A stretch of DNA of 64,000 bases from Alphaproteobacteria bacterium (GTDB lineage Bacteria > Pseudomonadota > Alphaproteobacteria > Rhodobacterales > Rhodobacteraceae), in the NCBI GenBank assembly GCA_030425185.1, contig JAUIAU010000004.1:62001-126000 (forward strand), given 5' to 3'. The first letter of the stretch is position 1. Each line of letters opens with the position of its first letter. The translations under genes and the position numbers were made by a program. Positions 50,855 through 62,506 of this stretch are shown here, piece by piece. Under the pieces are notes generated by a model. It did no database searches and was not told where the DNA came from. It saw only the letters and a program-made list of their open reading frames with translations.

Positions 50855-52219
50855 TTACATCAACCGGCGACGGCGTGTCACCTGAATATCGAGGTCGGTA
50901 ATCTTCTTTCGCAGCGTGTTCCGGTTGATGCCCAGCAGGTCCGCGCATTTCGCCTGGTTTCCCCCGGTGGCATCGAGGGCGATCTCGATCAGCGGCGTCT
51001 CCACCTCGCGCAGGATGCGCTGGTAGAGGCCGGGCGGCGGCAGGACACCGCCGTGCAGGTCGAAGTACCGCCGCAGGTGCTTCTCGACAGACGCGGACAG
51101 CTGGTCGGTCTCGCCGCCGCCCATCAGCGGCTCGATCGCCGGCTGCGAGCCGAGCACCGCCTCGACCTCGGCCCGGCTGATCTCGGCCTCGGGCGAGGTC
51201 ACGACGAGGCGCTTCATCGCGTTTTCCAGCTGCCGCACGTTGCCGGGCCAGGAATAGACACGGATCATGTCGAGCGCGCTGTCCGACAGGCGACGGACGA
51301 CGCCGGTGTCGCGTTCGGCCCGACCGAGGAAATGCGCCGCCAGCAGCGGGATGTCATCGACCCGCTCGCGCAGCGACGGCACGGCGATGGTCACGCCGCC
51401 GAGACGGTAGAACAGGTCCTGCCGGAACTGCCCGGCCTCCATCCGGTGCATCAGGTCCTTCTGGCTGGTCGACATGACCCGGGGCGCGCTGTCGGCGAAA
51501 CTGTCGAGCATGCGCACGATCCGGGCCTGCGCCGCATCGTCCAGATCGCCCACCTCGTCGAACAGGATCGAGCCCGACCGCGCCCGGCTGAGCAGCGTCG
51601 CCGGTCCGTCGAGGCTGGCAAGATCGGCCGCCGAGGCCACCACGAAGGGCAGGTTGCGACGGTCCGAGAAGTCGTGAATCGCACGGGCAATCAAGGACTT
51701 GCCGGTTCCGCTTTCCCCCGTAACCATGACCGGGAGATCCGTATTCATCACCCGGGCCACAAGCCGGTAGAGGGCCTGCATCTGGGGGGTGCGGCCGACC
51801 AGAGGCAGGTCGTCATGCGCCATTTCCGGTGCGGCGACGGGCGCGGGTTTCTTCCGCTTCACCTCCAGCGCCCGGGCGGCCCGCTTCATCAGGTCCGGCA
51901 GGTCGAAGGGCTTCGGCAGGTAGTCATAGGCCTCGGCCTCGGCGGCCTGGATCGCGGTCATGATCGTGTTCTGGGCCGAGATGACGATGACCGGCAGACC
52001 GGGCCGCGCCTGCGAGATCTTCGGCAGGGTTTCCAGCCCGTTTCCATCCGGCATGATCACGTCCGAGATGACGAGGTCGCCCTTGCCCTCCTCGACCCAG
52101 CGCATCAGCGTCATCAGGCTGGAGGTCGCGTGAACCTTGCACCCGGCCCGCGTCAGGGCCTGCGTGAGCACGGTGCGGATCGTGCGGTCGTCATCGGCAA
52201 CGAGGACCGTTCCGTCCAT
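50855..52219 (-). CDS. ntrC: Nitrogen regulation response regulator NtrC (GAFTGA-less)
   Basis: Receiver [21 protein letters not shown]+ [18 protein letters not shown]-binding [27 protein letters not shown]. Confidence 0.95.
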   Translation of the reverse strand: MDGTVLVADDDRTIRTVLTQALTRAGCKVHATSSLMTLMRWVEEGKGDLVISDVIMPDGNGLETLPKISQARPGLPVIVISAQNTIMTAIQAAEAEAYDYLPKPFDLPDLMKRAARALEVKRKKPAPVAAPEMAHDDLPLVGRTPQMQALYRLVARVMNTDLPVMVTGESGTGKSLIARAIHDFSDRRNLPFVVASAADLASLDGPATLLSRARSGSILFDEVGDLDDAAQARIVRMLDSFADSAPRVMSTSQKDLMHRMEAGQFRQDLFYRLGGVTIAVPSLRERVDDIPLLAAHFLGRAERDTGVVRRLSDSALDMIRVYSWPGNVRQLENAMKRLVVTSPEAEISRAEVEAVLGSQPAIEPLMGGGETDQLSASVEKHLRRYFDLHGGVLPPPGLYQRILREVETPLIEIALDATGGNQAKCADLLGINRNTLRKKITDLDIQVTRRRRLM

Positions 52220-52220
52220 A

Positions 52221-53297
52221 TCAGGATACCTCTTCGTTCTGGCGGGGCGCCACGGGCAACGAGACGCGGAAGACCGTGCGCCCGGGCACGCTGTCCACCG
52301 CGATCCAGCCGCCGTGTTCGGTGATGATCTTGCTGACCAGCGCGAGGCCGAGACCGGTGCCGTTCTCGCGTCCGGAAATGAAGGGTTCGAAGATGTCGCT
52401 GGCGATGTCAGGCGGCAGGCCGGGACCGTCGTCGATGATCTCGACCTGCAGCGGCACGATGCCCCCGGTCCCGTCGCGCCGCCGCAGCCGCAGCGACAGC
52501 TCGTAGAACGTGCGGATCGTGATGGTGCCGCCCTCGCGGCAGGCCTCGGACGCGTTCTTCAGCAGGTTCAGGAACACCTGCAGCAACTGGTCGGCATCGC
52601 CCAGCGTCGGCGGCAGTGACGGATCGTAGCTTTCGCGTACGCTCATGTGCGCCGCGAACCCGACAACTGCCGACTTGCGCGCCCGCTCCAGAACATCGTG
52701 AATGTTCACGGGCTTCAGCGCGGGCGGGCTGAGGTTTCCGAACTGCTCGACCTGGTCCAGCAGCTTCACGATCCGGCGACTCTCGGCCACGATAAGGTCC
52801 GTCAGTTCAACGTCTTCGCCGCTGAGGTTCATGCTGAGCAACTGCGCCGCGCCGGTAATCCCGGCGAGCGGATTCTTGATTTCATGGGCCAGCATTTCGG
52901 CCATGCCGATGGCAGATTTTGCAGCTGTCTGGTTCTGCATCGCGCGGCCCAGACGACCGGCGATCTCGCGCGGTTCCATCAGGATCAGGATGTCGCCGTC
53001 GGTGTTGCCGAGCGGCCCGATCTGCAGGTTGCACTGCACCGGCGCGCGCTCCCCGGTGCCTACGTCGACGTCCGAGATGAAGAGCGGCGACAGGTTGGTC
53101 CGCACCCGGTGGACCGCCTCTTCCAGTGGCGCATCGATGGCCAGCCGGTCCCAGACCGGTGCGCCGGCCAGCGCCTTGGAGGACGAGTTCATGAAATACT
53201 CGGCCGCCGGGTTCAGTTCGGCGATCAGGTCATCCTTGTCGATGATCAGCGCCGGGATCGGCAGCGAAACCCACAAGGCGGCGGTGCGGTCGGTCAT
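52221..53297 (-). CDS. ntrB: Nitrogen regulation sensor kinase NtrB
   Basis: [24 protein letters not shown] box [32 protein letters not shown]. Confidence 0.95.
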   Translation of the reverse strand: MTDRTAALWVSLPIPALIIDKDDLIAELNPAAEYFMNSSSKALAGAPVWDRLAIDAPLEEAVHRVRTNLSPLFISDVDVGTGERAPVQCNLQIGPLGNTDGDILILMEPREIAGRLGRAMQNQTAAKSAIGMAEMLAHEIKNPLAGITGAAQLLSMNLSGEDVELTDLIVAESRRIVKLLDQVEQFGNLSPPALKPVNIHDVLERARKSAVVGFAAHMSVRESYDPSLPPTLGDADQLLQVFLNLLKNASEACREGGTITIRTFYELSLRLRRRDGTGGIVPLQVEIIDDGPGLPPDIASDIFEPFISGRENGTGLGLALVSKIITEHGGWIAVDSVPGRTVFRVSLPVAPRQNEEVS

Positions 53298-54301
53298 GCG
53301 GCGCAGACCTCCGGCTGGTCCGTCGCGGCATCGAGGGCGCGCCACAGGGCCTCCAGCGCCTCGGTTGGGCTGGTCGCGGTCAGGACCCCGCGCCGGGCGG
53401 TCTTCGGCACACCCTGCGTATCCATGTACCACCCCAGATGCTTGCGGGCGACGCGGAGGCCGAGGTCGCGCCCGTAGAACTGCAACATCTCGTCGTAGTG
53501 CCCGGCGATCAGGTCGCGAAGGGCGCTGCCCTCCGGGGCGTCCGGGATCGGTGCCCCGGTCAGGGCCGCCGCGATCTGCGCCGGACGCCAGGGCTGCCCG
53601 AGCGCGCCACGCCCGACCATCACCGAGGAGCAGCCCGACGCCGCGACGGCCTGCGCGGCGCTGTCGGCATCCGTTATGTCGCCGTTCACCAGCACAGGGA
53701 TCGACACTGCGCGGCGCACCGCGCCGACCGCGGCCCAATCGGCGCTGCCGGTGTAGAACTGGCACCGGGTGCGCCCGTGCACGACGATCCGCGATACCCC
53801 GGCCCCCTCGGCCCGGCGGGCGAGATCGGCTGCGTTGCGCTCGGCGTCGTCCCAGCCGAGGCGCATCTTCAGGGTCACCGGCAGATCGACCGCCTGCACC
53901 ACCGCCTCGATCAGCGACAAGGCCCGGTCCGGCTCGCGCATCAGGGCAGATCCGGACAGGCCGCCGGTCACCTTCTTCGCCGGACAGCCCATGTTGATGT
54001 CGATGATCCGCGCGCCCTGCCCGGCCAGATGCCGAGCCGCCTCGGCCATCCACCACGGATCGCGCCCAGCCAGTTGCACGGCGGTCAGCGGGCCGGTCGG
54101 GTCCAGTTCGGCCTTGGCCCGGATCCCGGCGTGGCCCTGCACCATCTCCTGGCTCGCCACCATTTCGGACACGACAATCCCGATCCCGAACCGCGCGACG
54201 AGGCGACGGAACGGCAGGTCAGTGATCCCGGCCATCGGGGCGAGGGCCACCGGAACAGGGAGATCGGGAAGGGACGGACGGACCGCCTTCGAAACAGACA
54301 A
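53294..54301 (-). CDS. dusB: tRNA dihydrouridine synthase (NifR3/DusB-like)
   Basis: VALAPMAGITDLPFRRL, DINMGCPAKKVTGGLSGSALM, VHGRTRCQFYTG, NGDITDADSA; TTG start with AAGGAA upstream is the likely start. Confidence 0.92.
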   Translation of the reverse strand: MSVSKAVRPSLPDLPVPVALAPMAGITDLPFRRLVARFGIGIVVSEMVASQEMVQGHAGIRAKAELDPTGPLTAVQLAGRDPWWMAEAARHLAGQGARIIDINMGCPAKKVTGGLSGSALMREPDRALSLIEAVVQAVDLPVTLKMRLGWDDAERNAADLARRAEGAGVSRIVVHGRTRCQFYTGSADWAAVGAVRRAVSIPVLVNGDITDADSAAQAVAASGCSSVMVGRGALGQPWRPAQIAAALTGAPIPDAPEGSALRDLIAGHYDEMLQFYGRDLGLRVARKHLGWYMDTQGVPKTARRGVLTATSPTEALEALWRALDAATDQPEVCAA

Positions 54302-54487
54302 CTGACTATTCCTTGTGCATGTGCATTTGGGGTATCTTGGAAAGACGACAGCGGCAAGACGACCCGTCCCGGCACGGGAGGGCTTGTGCACCATGCCCGT
54401 TTTTTAGGCAGTCTTGCCCCCCACGATGATCGCGGATTGCGCCGTTTCCGACTGCTGCGTATGCAAGGCCGGTAACACGAGGCCGCC

Positions 54488-55645
54488 ATGACCCAGCCCA
54501 TCGCCGCGCTGATCGTTGCTGCCGGCCGCGGCCTGAGGGCCGGTGGCGGCATCCCGAAGCAATGGCGGACCCTTGCCGGAAAAACCGTTCTGTACCGGAC
54601 GGTTGAGGCCTTTCGCAGCCATCCCCGCGTGGACCGGATCGTGGTCGTTCTGCACCCGGACGAGATCGACCGAGGCGCAGAGCTCGGGCCAGACGTGCTG
54701 TGCGTTCCCGGCGCCGCGAGTCGCGACGGCTCGGTCCGGGCGGGTCTTGAAGCGCTGGCGGCCGATCCGCCCGGGATCGTGCTGATCCACGATGGGGCCC
54801 GGCCACTGGTCCCGGCGCGCGTGATCACGGATGTGATCACGGCCCTCCACACCCATGACGGGGCCGCACCCGCGCTGGAGGTGATCGACGCGCTCTGGAC
54901 CGGAGCAGACGGGCTGGTCACAGGCGTCCGCGACCGCAGCGGCCTCTGGCGGGCGCAGACGCCGCAGGGCTTCCGGTTCGCCGCGATCCATGCCGCGCAC
55001 CGGGCGCGCGGCGACCGTCCCGCGGCCGACGATGTCGAGGTGGCGCGCGAGGCTGGGCTGTCCGTGGCGATTGTCCCGGGCGATGAGAGAAACCTGAAAA
55101 TAACGCGGGCCGAAGACTTTGCCCGCGCTGCCGAAATGTTGCAGGAGGACAACGTGTCCAGCATTCCAGATATCCGGACCGGCATCGGTTACGATGTCCA
55201 CCGCTTCGGCGACGGGGATCACGTGATCCTCTGCGGGGTGCGCGTCCCGCACGGGCGCGGGCTTCAGGGACACTCGGATGCCGATGTCGGGATGCACACG
55301 ATCACCGACGCGATCTACGGGGCACTGGCGCGCGGCGATATCGGCCAGCACTTTCCGCCCAGTGACCCGCAATGGAAAGGCGCTGCCAGCGAGGTGTTCC
55401 TGAAACACGCCTGCGCGCTGGCCCGCGAGATGGGGTTCGTGGTGACGCACGTGGACGTGACGCTGGTCTGCGAGTATCCGAAGATTGGCCCGCATGTGCC
55501 TGCAATGCAGGCAGAAATGGGGCGCCTGATGGGGCTGGACATCGACCGCGTCAGCGTCAAGGCGACCACGTCGGAACGGCTTGGGTTCACCGGGCGCGAG
55601 GAAGGGATCGCGGCGGTCGGCACCGCGACGCTGGTGAAAGCATGA
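54488..55645 (+). CDS. ispDF: Bifunctional 2-C-methyl-D-erythritol 4-phosphate cytidylyltransferase / 2,4-cyclodiphosphate synthase
   Basis: Isp[31 protein letters not shown]; Isp[50 protein letters not shown]. Confidence 0.97.
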   Translation: MTQPIAALIVAAGRGLRAGGGIPKQWRTLAGKTVLYRTVEAFRSHPRVDRIVVVLHPDEIDRGAELGPDVLCVPGAASRDGSVRAGLEALAADPPGIVLIHDGARPLVPARVITDVITALHTHDGAAPALEVIDALWTGADGLVTGVRDRSGLWRAQTPQGFRFAAIHAAHRARGDRPAADDVEVAREAGLSVAIVPGDERNLKITRAEDFARAAEMLQEDNVSSIPDIRTGIGYDVHRFGDGDHVILCGVRVPHGRGLQGHSDADVGMHTITDAIYGALARGDIGQHFPPSDPQWKGAASEVFLKHACALAREMGFVVTHVDVTLVCEYPKIGPHVPAMQAEMGRLMGLDIDRVSVKATTSERLGFTGREEGIAAVGTATLVKA

Positions 55646-56130
55646 TGCGCGTTCTCGCCACCGTCGCCTTCGTCGGCTACATGCGCCCCGCCTCGGGCAC
55701 CTGGGGCTCGCTCGCCGCCTTTCCGCTGGCCTGGGCCCTGTTCACGCTGGGCGGTCCGATCGCCCTTGCAGCGGGCATTGTCATTGCCTTCGCGGTCGGC
55801 GTGCCGGCGACGCGGGCGGTGATGGAGACGACCGGCAACAGCGACCCGTCCGAGGTTGTCCTCGACGAGGTAGTCGGCCAGTGGATCGCGTTGATGCCCG
55901 TGGCCATCGGGGCCGCGATGACCGGGGCATCGGTCTTTGCCCTCTGGCCCGGCCTCGTGACCGCGTTCTTCGCCTTCCGCCTGTTCGACATCTGGAAGCC
56001 GGGCCCCATCGGCTGGGCCGACCGGCGGCACGATGCGATGGGCGTGATGCTGGACGACGTGATCGCGGGCGTCTTTGCCGCCCTGACCGGCGTTGCCCTG
56101 GCGGCGCTGGCCCACCTGGTGCTGATGTGA
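55642..56130 (+). CDS. pgpA: Phosphatidylglycerophosphatase A
   Basis: [59 protein letters not shown]. Confidence 0.95.
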   Translation: MMRVLATVAFVGYMRPASGTWGSLAAFPLAWALFTLGGPIALAAGIVIAFAVGVPATRAVMETTGNSDPSEVVLDEVVGQWIALMPVAIGAAMTGASVFALWPGLVTAFFAFRLFDIWKPGPIGWADRRHDAMGVMLDDVIAGVFAALTGVALAALAHLVLM

Positions 56131-56606
56131 GCGACCGAGCCGCCGCGCTGCTGGCCGCGCTGGTCGCGCGCGGCTGGACGGTCACGACGGCCGAAAGTTG
56201 CACCGGCGGGATGGTCGCGGCGGCGATCACGGATATTGCGGGATCCTCGCAGGTGTTTGAACAAGGCTTCGTAACTTATTCCAATACCGCGAAAATCGCG
56301 TTGCTGGACGTCGCGCCTGAAACCCTCGACGCGGTTGGAGCGGTGTCGGAAGAGGTCGTCCGCGAGATGGCAGAGGGCGCGCGACGGCGGGCCGCGGCAA
56401 CCCTCGCCGTCGCGATTTCCGGCATCGCGGGACCAGGCGGGTCCGAACACAAGCCGGAAGGACGCGTGTGCTTCGCGCTCGCCTCCGAGCATGCCGAAAT
56501 TTTCAGCGAGACCGTCGAGTTCGGCGCCCTCGGTCGGGGCGAGGTGCGGCGCGCGGCCCGCGATCATGCGCTCGATCTGCTGCTGAAGGCGGCCAAATCA
56601 GGCTGA
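56127..56606 (+). CDS. CinA family protein (nicotinamide-nucleotide amidohydrolase domain)
   Basis: GWTVTTAESCTGGMVAAAITDIAGSSQVFEQGFVTYSN, AISGIAGPGGSEHKPEGRVCFALA; GTG start overlapping the pgpA stop. Confidence 0.94.
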   Translation: MSDRAAALLAALVARGWTVTTAESCTGGMVAAAITDIAGSSQVFEQGFVTYSNTAKIALLDVAPETLDAVGAVSEEVVREMAEGARRRAAATLAVAISGIAGPGGSEHKPEGRVCFALASEHAEIFSETVEFGALGRGEVRRAARDHALDLLLKAAKSG

Positions 56607-56768
56607 AAGCGCCCAAGACTGCGCCACCACGGCCCAATCCCGCCCAATAATCCATCATTCCCGATCTTTGCACAGCATCTAGGCTGATTTCCGACGCCCT
56701 GCCCTTTTCCGCGGCGGTTTTCCCGGCTTCACCGCCCTCCGGAGAAGATTACTGGGAAGGAGGAACCC

Positions 56769-57947
56769 ATGAACGGAGCCGATACGGCCTGGATCATCGT
56801 GGCGACCGCGCTCGTGCTGTTCATGACGCTGCCGGGCCTCGCGCTGTTCTACGGCGGGCTTGTGCGGGCACGGAACGTGCTGAGCGTCTTCATGCACTGC
56901 TATGCCATCGCCTGCCTGATGAGCGTGCTCTGGCTGGCGGCGGGCTATTCGATCGCCTTCGGGGACGGCAACGCGCTGTGGGGCGGCCTCGGCAAGGCAT
57001 TCCTGACCGGCGTGGACGCAGACAGCCTGTCGGGCAGCCTGCCCGAGGTCCTGTTCTTCGCCTTCCAGATGACCTTCGCGATCATCACGCCCGCGCTGAT
57101 CGTCGGCGCCTATGTCGAGCGGATCGGCTTCGGCTTCGTGCTGCTCTTCTCGGCGCTGTGGATGCTGCTGTGCTATGCGCCCGTGACGCACTGGATCTGG
57201 GGCGGCGGGTTCCTCGCCGATGGCGGCATCTTCGGCGAGACCGGCGTGCGCGACTTCGCGGGCGGGATCGTGGTGCATGAAACCGCGGGTCTGGCCGCGC
57301 TGGTTCTCGCGGTGATGCTGGGCGCGCGCCGCGAGAAGGCGAAACCGCCGCACAACCCGGGCATGGTGATGATCGGCGCGGCGATGCTGTGGGTCGGCTG
57401 GTTCGGGTTCAACGGAGGCTCGCAACTGGCGGCCGACGGCGGTGCCGCGATGGCGCTGACGGTGACGCATCTCTCGGCGGCAACCGCATCGCTGACCTGG
57501 GCACTGTGGGAGCGGATCAAGTTCGGCAAGGCATCTCTGGTGGGTCTCGTCACCGGGACGATTGCCGGTCTCGCCTCGATCACGCCGGCCTCGGGCTTCG
57601 TCGGCCCGATCGAGGCGCTGATCATCGGCGCGATGGCCGGCATCCTTTGCCAGGAGGCGGTCAACCTCGTGAAGAACAAGCTGCATCTCGATGATACGCT
57701 GGATGTTTTCGCCGTTCATGGCGTTGGCGGCATCTTCGGGACGATCATGATCGCGGTCTTCGGCGCGGGCAGCTTCGCCGCCCAGCTGGGCAGCCTTGCC
57801 ATCGTCGGCGTCTACACGGTCGTCGTGACGGTGGTGATCGCGCTGGCGGTGAAACTGGTGACGCCGCTGCGGGTCGATGCCGAGACCGAGGTCAACGGGC
57901 TCGACCTGTCGGCCCATGGGGAACGGGCCTACGATCTGACGTCCTGA
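56769..57947 (+). CDS. amt: Ammonium transporter
   Basis: DTAWIIVATALVLFMTLPGLALFYGGLVRARNVLS, FAGGIVVHETAGLAALVLA, VHGVGGIFGTI. Confidence 0.95.
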   Translation: MNGADTAWIIVATALVLFMTLPGLALFYGGLVRARNVLSVFMHCYAIACLMSVLWLAAGYSIAFGDGNALWGGLGKAFLTGVDADSLSGSLPEVLFFAFQMTFAIITPALIVGAYVERIGFGFVLLFSALWMLLCYAPVTHWIWGGGFLADGGIFGETGVRDFAGGIVVHETAGLAALVLAVMLGARREKAKPPHNPGMVMIGAAMLWVGWFGFNGGSQLAADGGAAMALTVTHLSAATASLTWALWERIKFGKASLVGLVTGTIAGLASITPASGFVGPIEALIIGAMAGILCQEAVNLVKNKLHLDDTLDVFAVHGVGGIFGTIMIAVFGAGSFAAQLGSLAIVGVYTVVVTVVIALAVKLVTPLRVDAETEVNGLDLSAHGERAYDLTS

Positions 57948-58016
57948 GGCGCCCACCAATCCTGCACAGGGCATCCGGGGTTGCGTACGCGCCCCGGGTG
58001 CCCGTCGTCCGCCCTG

Positions 58017-58466
58017 TCAGCCGCCGTGCAGGGTGCGGGCGCGCTCTTCGAAGGCCCGCACGATCCGCTGCATGGCCTCGGTGAAGAACAGGCCCGCTGC
58101 GCCCTGCAACACCCTGTTCTTGAACTCGAAATCCACACTGAAGTCGACCTCGCAGCCGCCCTCGGGATGGTCGCGGAAGGCCCAGGTCGAATGCATGTGC
58201 TTGAACGGCCCGTCGAGATAGTCGGTCTCGATCTTCAGGGCCTCGTCCCACAGCCGCACGCGACTGCCGAAGCGCTCACGGAAGACCTTGAACGACACCA
58301 CCAGGTCCGCCGCCATCTCGCGCCCGCCGGGCACCGGGGTGATCGAGCGGATGCGCGCCGCCGCCGTCCAGGGCAGGAATTCCGGGTAGCGGGCGACATC
58401 GGAGACGAGATCGTACATCTCCTGCGCGCCATAGGGCATCCGGCGGGTTTCAGCGTGCTGCGTCAT
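58017..58466 (-). CDS. COQ10/RatA-family START-like protein (ubiquinone-binding)
   Basis: [63 protein letters not shown]. Confidence 0.9.
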   Translation of the reverse strand: MTQHAETRRMPYGAQEMYDLVSDVARYPEFLPWTAAARIRSITPVPGGREMAADLVVSFKVFRERFGSRVRLWDEALKIETDYLDGPFKHMHSTWAFRDHPEGGCEVDFSVDFEFKNRVLQGAAGLFFTEAMQRIVRAFEERARTLHGG

Positions 58467-58536
58467 GACATCTGTTGCGGCTCGTTCGGGTTTCGGGCCA
58501 TGTCGGCTGAAACGAACCGAGATTCAAGGGGGCGTC

Positions 58537-59082
58537 ATGGCGCAACCAGCCTATGTCATCGACCAGCTGATCTCCGCGAAGGCCATCGCCGCGCGGATCG
58601 AGGCGCTGGCGGGTGACATCGAAACCGCCTTCGCGGGCACCGACAAGCTGATCGTGGTCGGCCTGCTGCGCGGCAGCTTCGTCTTCATCGCGGACCTCGT
58701 GCGCGAGCTCGATCTGCCGGTCGAAGTCGATTTTCTGGAAGCCTCTTCCTATGGCGACGGCACCGAAAGCACGCGCGAGGTTCGGATCATGAAAGACCTC
58801 CGTGGCAAGATCGAGGGCCGCGACGTGCTGGTGGTCGAGGATATCGTGGACACCGGGCACACGCTGACCCACGTGATCGGCCTGTTGCGCTCGCGCCAGC
58901 CGCGGCGGCTGGAAACCATCGCGCTGCTCGACAAGCCGTCGCGCCGCGAGGTCGATATCAAGGCGACCTGGACCGGATTCGAGATCCCCGACGCCTTCGT
59001 GGTGGGCTACGGCATCGACTACGCCCAGAGGAACCGGAACCTTCCCTATATCGGGACCGTCCGATTCCTCGACGAGGCCTAG
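58537..59082 (+). CDS. hpt: Hypoxanthine phosphoribosyltransferase
   Basis: [52 protein letters not shown] motif, [19 protein letters not shown]. Confidence 0.95.
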   Translation: MAQPAYVIDQLISAKAIAARIEALAGDIETAFAGTDKLIVVGLLRGSFVFIADLVRELDLPVEVDFLEASSYGDGTESTREVRIMKDLRGKIEGRDVLVVEDIVDTGHTLTHVIGLLRSRQPRRLETIALLDKPSRREVDIKATWTGFEIPDAFVVGYGIDYAQRNRNLPYIGTVRFLDEA

Positions 59083-59642
59083 CGGCTGCGGGCCTTGCGC
59101 AGCGCGCGCAGCTGGTTCGTGTCTGCCGCAGGCGGGGGTGCGGATTTCGCTTGGGCTTCCCCTTCGGTCAGCGCCATGGCGAGGCTGACAAGGATCGCGC
59201 CCGTCACGCTGAGGCCTGCTACAGCCTTGATCGCCAAGGGCACGACTTCATTGAGTTTTGCCGAGAAACGCCAAAGCTCGGCCGCCAGCACGGCCTCGAC
59301 CGCGAAGTAAAGCACGCCCGACAGGACCACCATCAGGACGGCTTTCACCAGACCCCCGGCCACCGATTTCGGAAAACGCAGCGGACTGGGGGTCAGGAAC
59401 GGTACCGCCAGCATCACGCCCAAGACCCCGAGCGCCAGTGCGATCTGCATTGTCGGTGCCGACAGTCCGAAGGGCGCGAGCATCGGCGCCGCGTCCACGT
59501 CCCCGCGCCGCATCAGCTCGGCGGTGGCCAGGAACGCGGCCCCGTAGAGGCGCAGAAGCAGCCAGCTCGACAGCTTGTAGCTGCGGATGAGATTGCCGCC
59601 GGGATCGGACCGGCGGCGCACTCCGTAAGGCAGGCCGCTCAC
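59079..59642 (-). CDS. Hypothetical membrane protein
   Basis: Several predicted hydrophobic segments; start codon uncertain (GTG chosen). Confidence 0.5.
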   Translation of the reverse strand: MSGLPYGVRRRSDPGGNLIRSYKLSSWLLLRLYGAAFLATAELMRRGDVDAAPMLAPFGLSAPTMQIALALGVLGVMLAVPFLTPSPLRFPKSVAGGLVKAVLMVVLSGVLYFAVEAVLAAELWRFSAKLNEVVPLAIKAVAGLSVTGAILVSLAMALTEGEAQAKSAPPPAADTNQLRALRKARSR

Positions 59643-59652
59643 CGGCCGATCC

Positions 59653-59901
59653 TCACGCCGCCTGGGCGTCCGCGAGGTCCATCGCGTCCGGCTCGGCGCG
59701 GACGGTGAGGCAGGTGCGGCCAAGCGCCATGCAGAAGAGGCCGATCAGGGCCGTGGCGCCCGAGAAGTCGAGCGGAATGGCCGGGTGGTTCACGGTGGCA
59801 ACGGCCAGCGCGAGGGTGCCAAGGCCGAGGCCGACGGCGAAACCGCCGGCAAAGCGGCGCAGGCGCAGCGCAAGGCCGCCGGAGTGGGGGGTGGTGTCCA
59901 T
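59653..59901 (-). CDS. Hypothetical small membrane protein
   Basis: 82-aa ORF with two hydrophobic segments, tandem with the preceding gene. Confidence 0.5.
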   Translation of the reverse strand: MDTTPHSGGLALRLRRFAGGFAVGLGLGTLALAVATVNHPAIPLDFSGATALIGLFCMALGRTCLTVRAEPDAMDLADAQAA

Positions 59902-59993
59902 GATGAAGGGTCTCCTCTGCTCGTCGTTAGGACAGCAGACAAGAGACCTGCGCAAAGCGGCGAGAATAGGACCTCAACGGACCCGTTTGACGG

Positions 59994-60944
59994 TCAGGCC
60001 CGCCCGAGTTTCGCCATCCTCGCGGCGCGGAGCCGTTCGAAATCGTCGCCCGCATGGTAGGACGAGCGCGTCAGCGGCGTGGCAGAGACCATCAGGAACC
60101 CCTTGCCATAGGCCGCTTTTTCGTACCCGGCGAACTCGTCCGGGGTGACGAACCGGTCGACGCGGTGGTGCTTCGGCGTGGGCTGCAGATACTGTCCGAT
60201 CGTCAGGAAATCGACGTTCGCCGAGCGCATGTCGTCCATCACCTGCAGCACCGACTGCCGGTCCTCGCCCAGCCCGACCATGATGCCGGACTTGGTGAAC
60301 ATGCCCGGATCGATCTCTTTCACCCGTTGCAGCAGGCGCAGCGAGTGGAAGTACCGCGCGCCCGGACGCACCGTGGGATAAAGCCCCGGCACGGTTTCCA
60401 GGTTGTGGTTGAAAACATCGGGCCCGGCCTTGACCACGGTCTCCAGCACCTCGGGGGCGCATTTCAGGAAGTCGGGCGTCAGGATCTCGATCGTGGTCTC
60501 GGGCGACTGGCGGCGCACGGCGCGGATCGTCATCGCGAAGTGTTCCGCCCCGCCATCCTCGACGTCGTCGCGGTCGACGGATGTGATCACAACGTGCTTC
60601 AGGCCCAGCTTCTTGACCGCGTCCGCCACGCGCCCCGGCTCGAACGCATCGAGCGCTTGCGGCTTGCCGGTCGCGACGTTGCAGAAGGTGCAGCCCCGGG
60701 TGCAGATCTCGCCCATGATCATCATGGTCGCGTGGCCCTGGCTCCAGCATTCGCCCACGTTGGGACAACCGGCCTCCTCGCACACGGTGACGAGCTTGTG
60801 CTCGCGCATGATCTTGTGCGTGTCACGGTATCCTTGGCTGACGGGCGCCTTGACCCGGATCCAGTCGGGCTTCTTCGGCTGCGCCTGATCGGGACGATGG
60901 GCCTTTTCGGGGTGCCGCTGGTCTGGAATGGTCAGGTCGCGCAT
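59994..60944 (-). CDS. lipA: Lipoyl synthase
   Basis: [31 protein letters not shown] radical-SAM CxxxCxx[27 protein letters not shown]. Confidence 0.98.
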   Translation of the reverse strand: MRDLTIPDQRHPEKAHRPDQAQPKKPDWIRVKAPVSQGYRDTHKIMREHKLVTVCEEAGCPNVGECWSQGHATMMIMGEICTRGCTFCNVATGKPQALDAFEPGRVADAVKKLGLKHVVITSVDRDDVEDGGAEHFAMTIRAVRRQSPETTIEILTPDFLKCAPEVLETVVKAGPDVFNHNLETVPGLYPTVRPGARYFHSLRLLQRVKEIDPGMFTKSGIMVGLGEDRQSVLQVMDDMRSANVDFLTIGQYLQPTPKHHRVDRFVTPDEFAGYEKAAYGKGFLMVSATPLTRSSYHAGDDFERLRAARMAKLGRA

Positions 60945-61204
60945 GGGTCCTCCGGACGGTTGAGGCGACTATACTCACCGTCCGACGGAATGTGTAGGGC
61001 CGCCAGCGGGCATCCGGATTGCAGCGACACCATGACCTGCGCAGTCGGGCTTGTCGTGAACCGATGTGCAGGATTGGGAAAGGGGCGATGGGCGCCAAAG
61101 GGTTGTCAGGGTCCGACATGGAACCCGGGGCGGCGGCGCAGAGCGGTGCCGCCGCCCCTGACCGCCCGGCGCGACCACCACGACGCGCCGGACGGATCTT
61201 CAAG

Positions 61205-62041
61205 TCAGGCCGGGCCGCCGTCCGCCCGGGCGTAGTGCCGGGCGAGCCGTTGCAGCGCGATCCTGAGAACGATCTTTCCGGACCGGGCGGACCATCCCAT
61301 CCGCTTTTCACAGCTCTCGAGGCCTTCGAGATGGCAGCAGCAGCGCAGCGCCACGTCGGCAAGCCCGGGCCCGAGGTCGTCGAGCGCCGCCCGTACGCGG
61401 GCCCGCGCGGCCGATGGCCCGTCCAGCGGACCCCGGGGCTGCGCCCCCTGCCCCCGGGTTCCGGCCGTCAGGAAGTTTTCCCAATTCTGCGAGACCCTTG
61501 CGCCCATCTGTGCAAGTTCGAAGTCCTCCCGCAGGCGCTCGCCCGCCCGAACCTGCGCGAGGGTCAGGAAGAGTTTCCCATCCTTGTCCCGCCGCCGCGC
61601 CAGCAATCCCAGCGGCGATTCCGCCAGGTTCAGGCGCGGGCCAGCATCCTCCGACGCCGGGGCGTCGTCCGCGTCGAACAGGCGGTGCTGGTCGGCGAAC
61701 AGGCTGTCCCAGTCCGGCACCGGGTTCTGTTGGCGGCGATGCTCGGAAATCAGCCGCTTGAGGGCCGATCTTCCCACGTCCGTGATCCCGAACTGCAGCA
61801 CGCGGCCGCGGGACAGCAGCGAAATCCACTCGCGCGTGTAGAAGGCCATCGCGATGTCGCGCTCGACCACCGCCGTGCGCGTGGGCTGCACACCCGTCAG
61901 GCGCATGACGGCGGCTGTTTCCAGACTGTCAACGACGACGAGGCGCGCGTCCGGTTCGCACAGGCGGCGCAGCACGCGGCGAGCCGCGGTGGCGATGGCG
62001 GCCTCGTCCGGAACGGCCAGATGGCGGGGATGATGCGACAT
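61205..62041 (-). CDS. DUF6456-like protein (possible HTH DNA-binding)
   Basis: 278-aa ORF with SBS; C-terminus with short Cys cluster CCCHLEGLESCEKRMGWSARSGKIVLRIALQRLARHY as in DUF6456 proteins. Confidence 0.7.
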   Translation of the reverse strand: MSHHPRHLAVPDEAAIATAARRVLRRLCEPDARLVVVDSLETAAVMRLTGVQPTRTAVVERDIAMAFYTREWISLLSRGRVLQFGITDVGRSALKRLISEHRRQQNPVPDWDSLFADQHRLFDADDAPASEDAGPRLNLAESPLGLLARRRDKDGKLFLTLAQVRAGERLREDFELAQMGARVSQNWENFLTAGTRGQGAQPRGPLDGPSAARARVRAALDDLGPGLADVALRCCCHLEGLESCEKRMGWSARSGKIVLRIALQRLARHYARADGGPA

Positions 62042-62355
62042 GACCCGTAGCTCCTTGCTTTGATAGAACAAGCGCTTCCGGCCTGGCAGAGACCGCGGAC
62101 TTGTCCCGCTTCCACATTCCGGACCCTCGCCGGTCACGCCCGACAGCAGGGTCCTGATCCAGAACGGGCTACGGCCCGCTTGTCTTGCGATCCGGGAAAG
62201 CAGCGCCGCCCGCGGGCTGTCCATCAGCACCCGGCGCGCCCGGCAGGACATCCAGATCGGCCAACCGTTTCCTGGTATTGCCGGACCGGCGAAACCCTGC
62301 GCCATGCCTTCCTCGGACCCACTACAACTACAGGTTGATATCCACAGGAAAGAGG

Positions 62356-62370
62356 TTAACGAGTCCTTAA
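62356..62370 (-). promoter_or_regulatory. CtrA-type binding site
   Basis: Minus strand TTAA-GGACTCG-TTAAC, a perfect match to TTAA-N7-TTAAC. Confidence 0.6.
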
Positions 62371-62506
62371 GTCAAGGGCATTGTTTCCTCATTAGGAACG
62401 CTGGTCAGGATCCTCGCGTCTGCCAGACTAGGCCGATCCGGACGGTGTCTCGGCAGCCAAGACTCAACGCTATACCTCTGCTATAAAATCAGAATTAGGA
62501 ATCCAT

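Noticed and set aside
58017-58466. RatA-type 'toxin' suggesting a toxin-antitoxin module
   Set aside because: The family is best explained as COQ10-like ubiquinone-binding proteins; no partner antitoxin gene is adjacent
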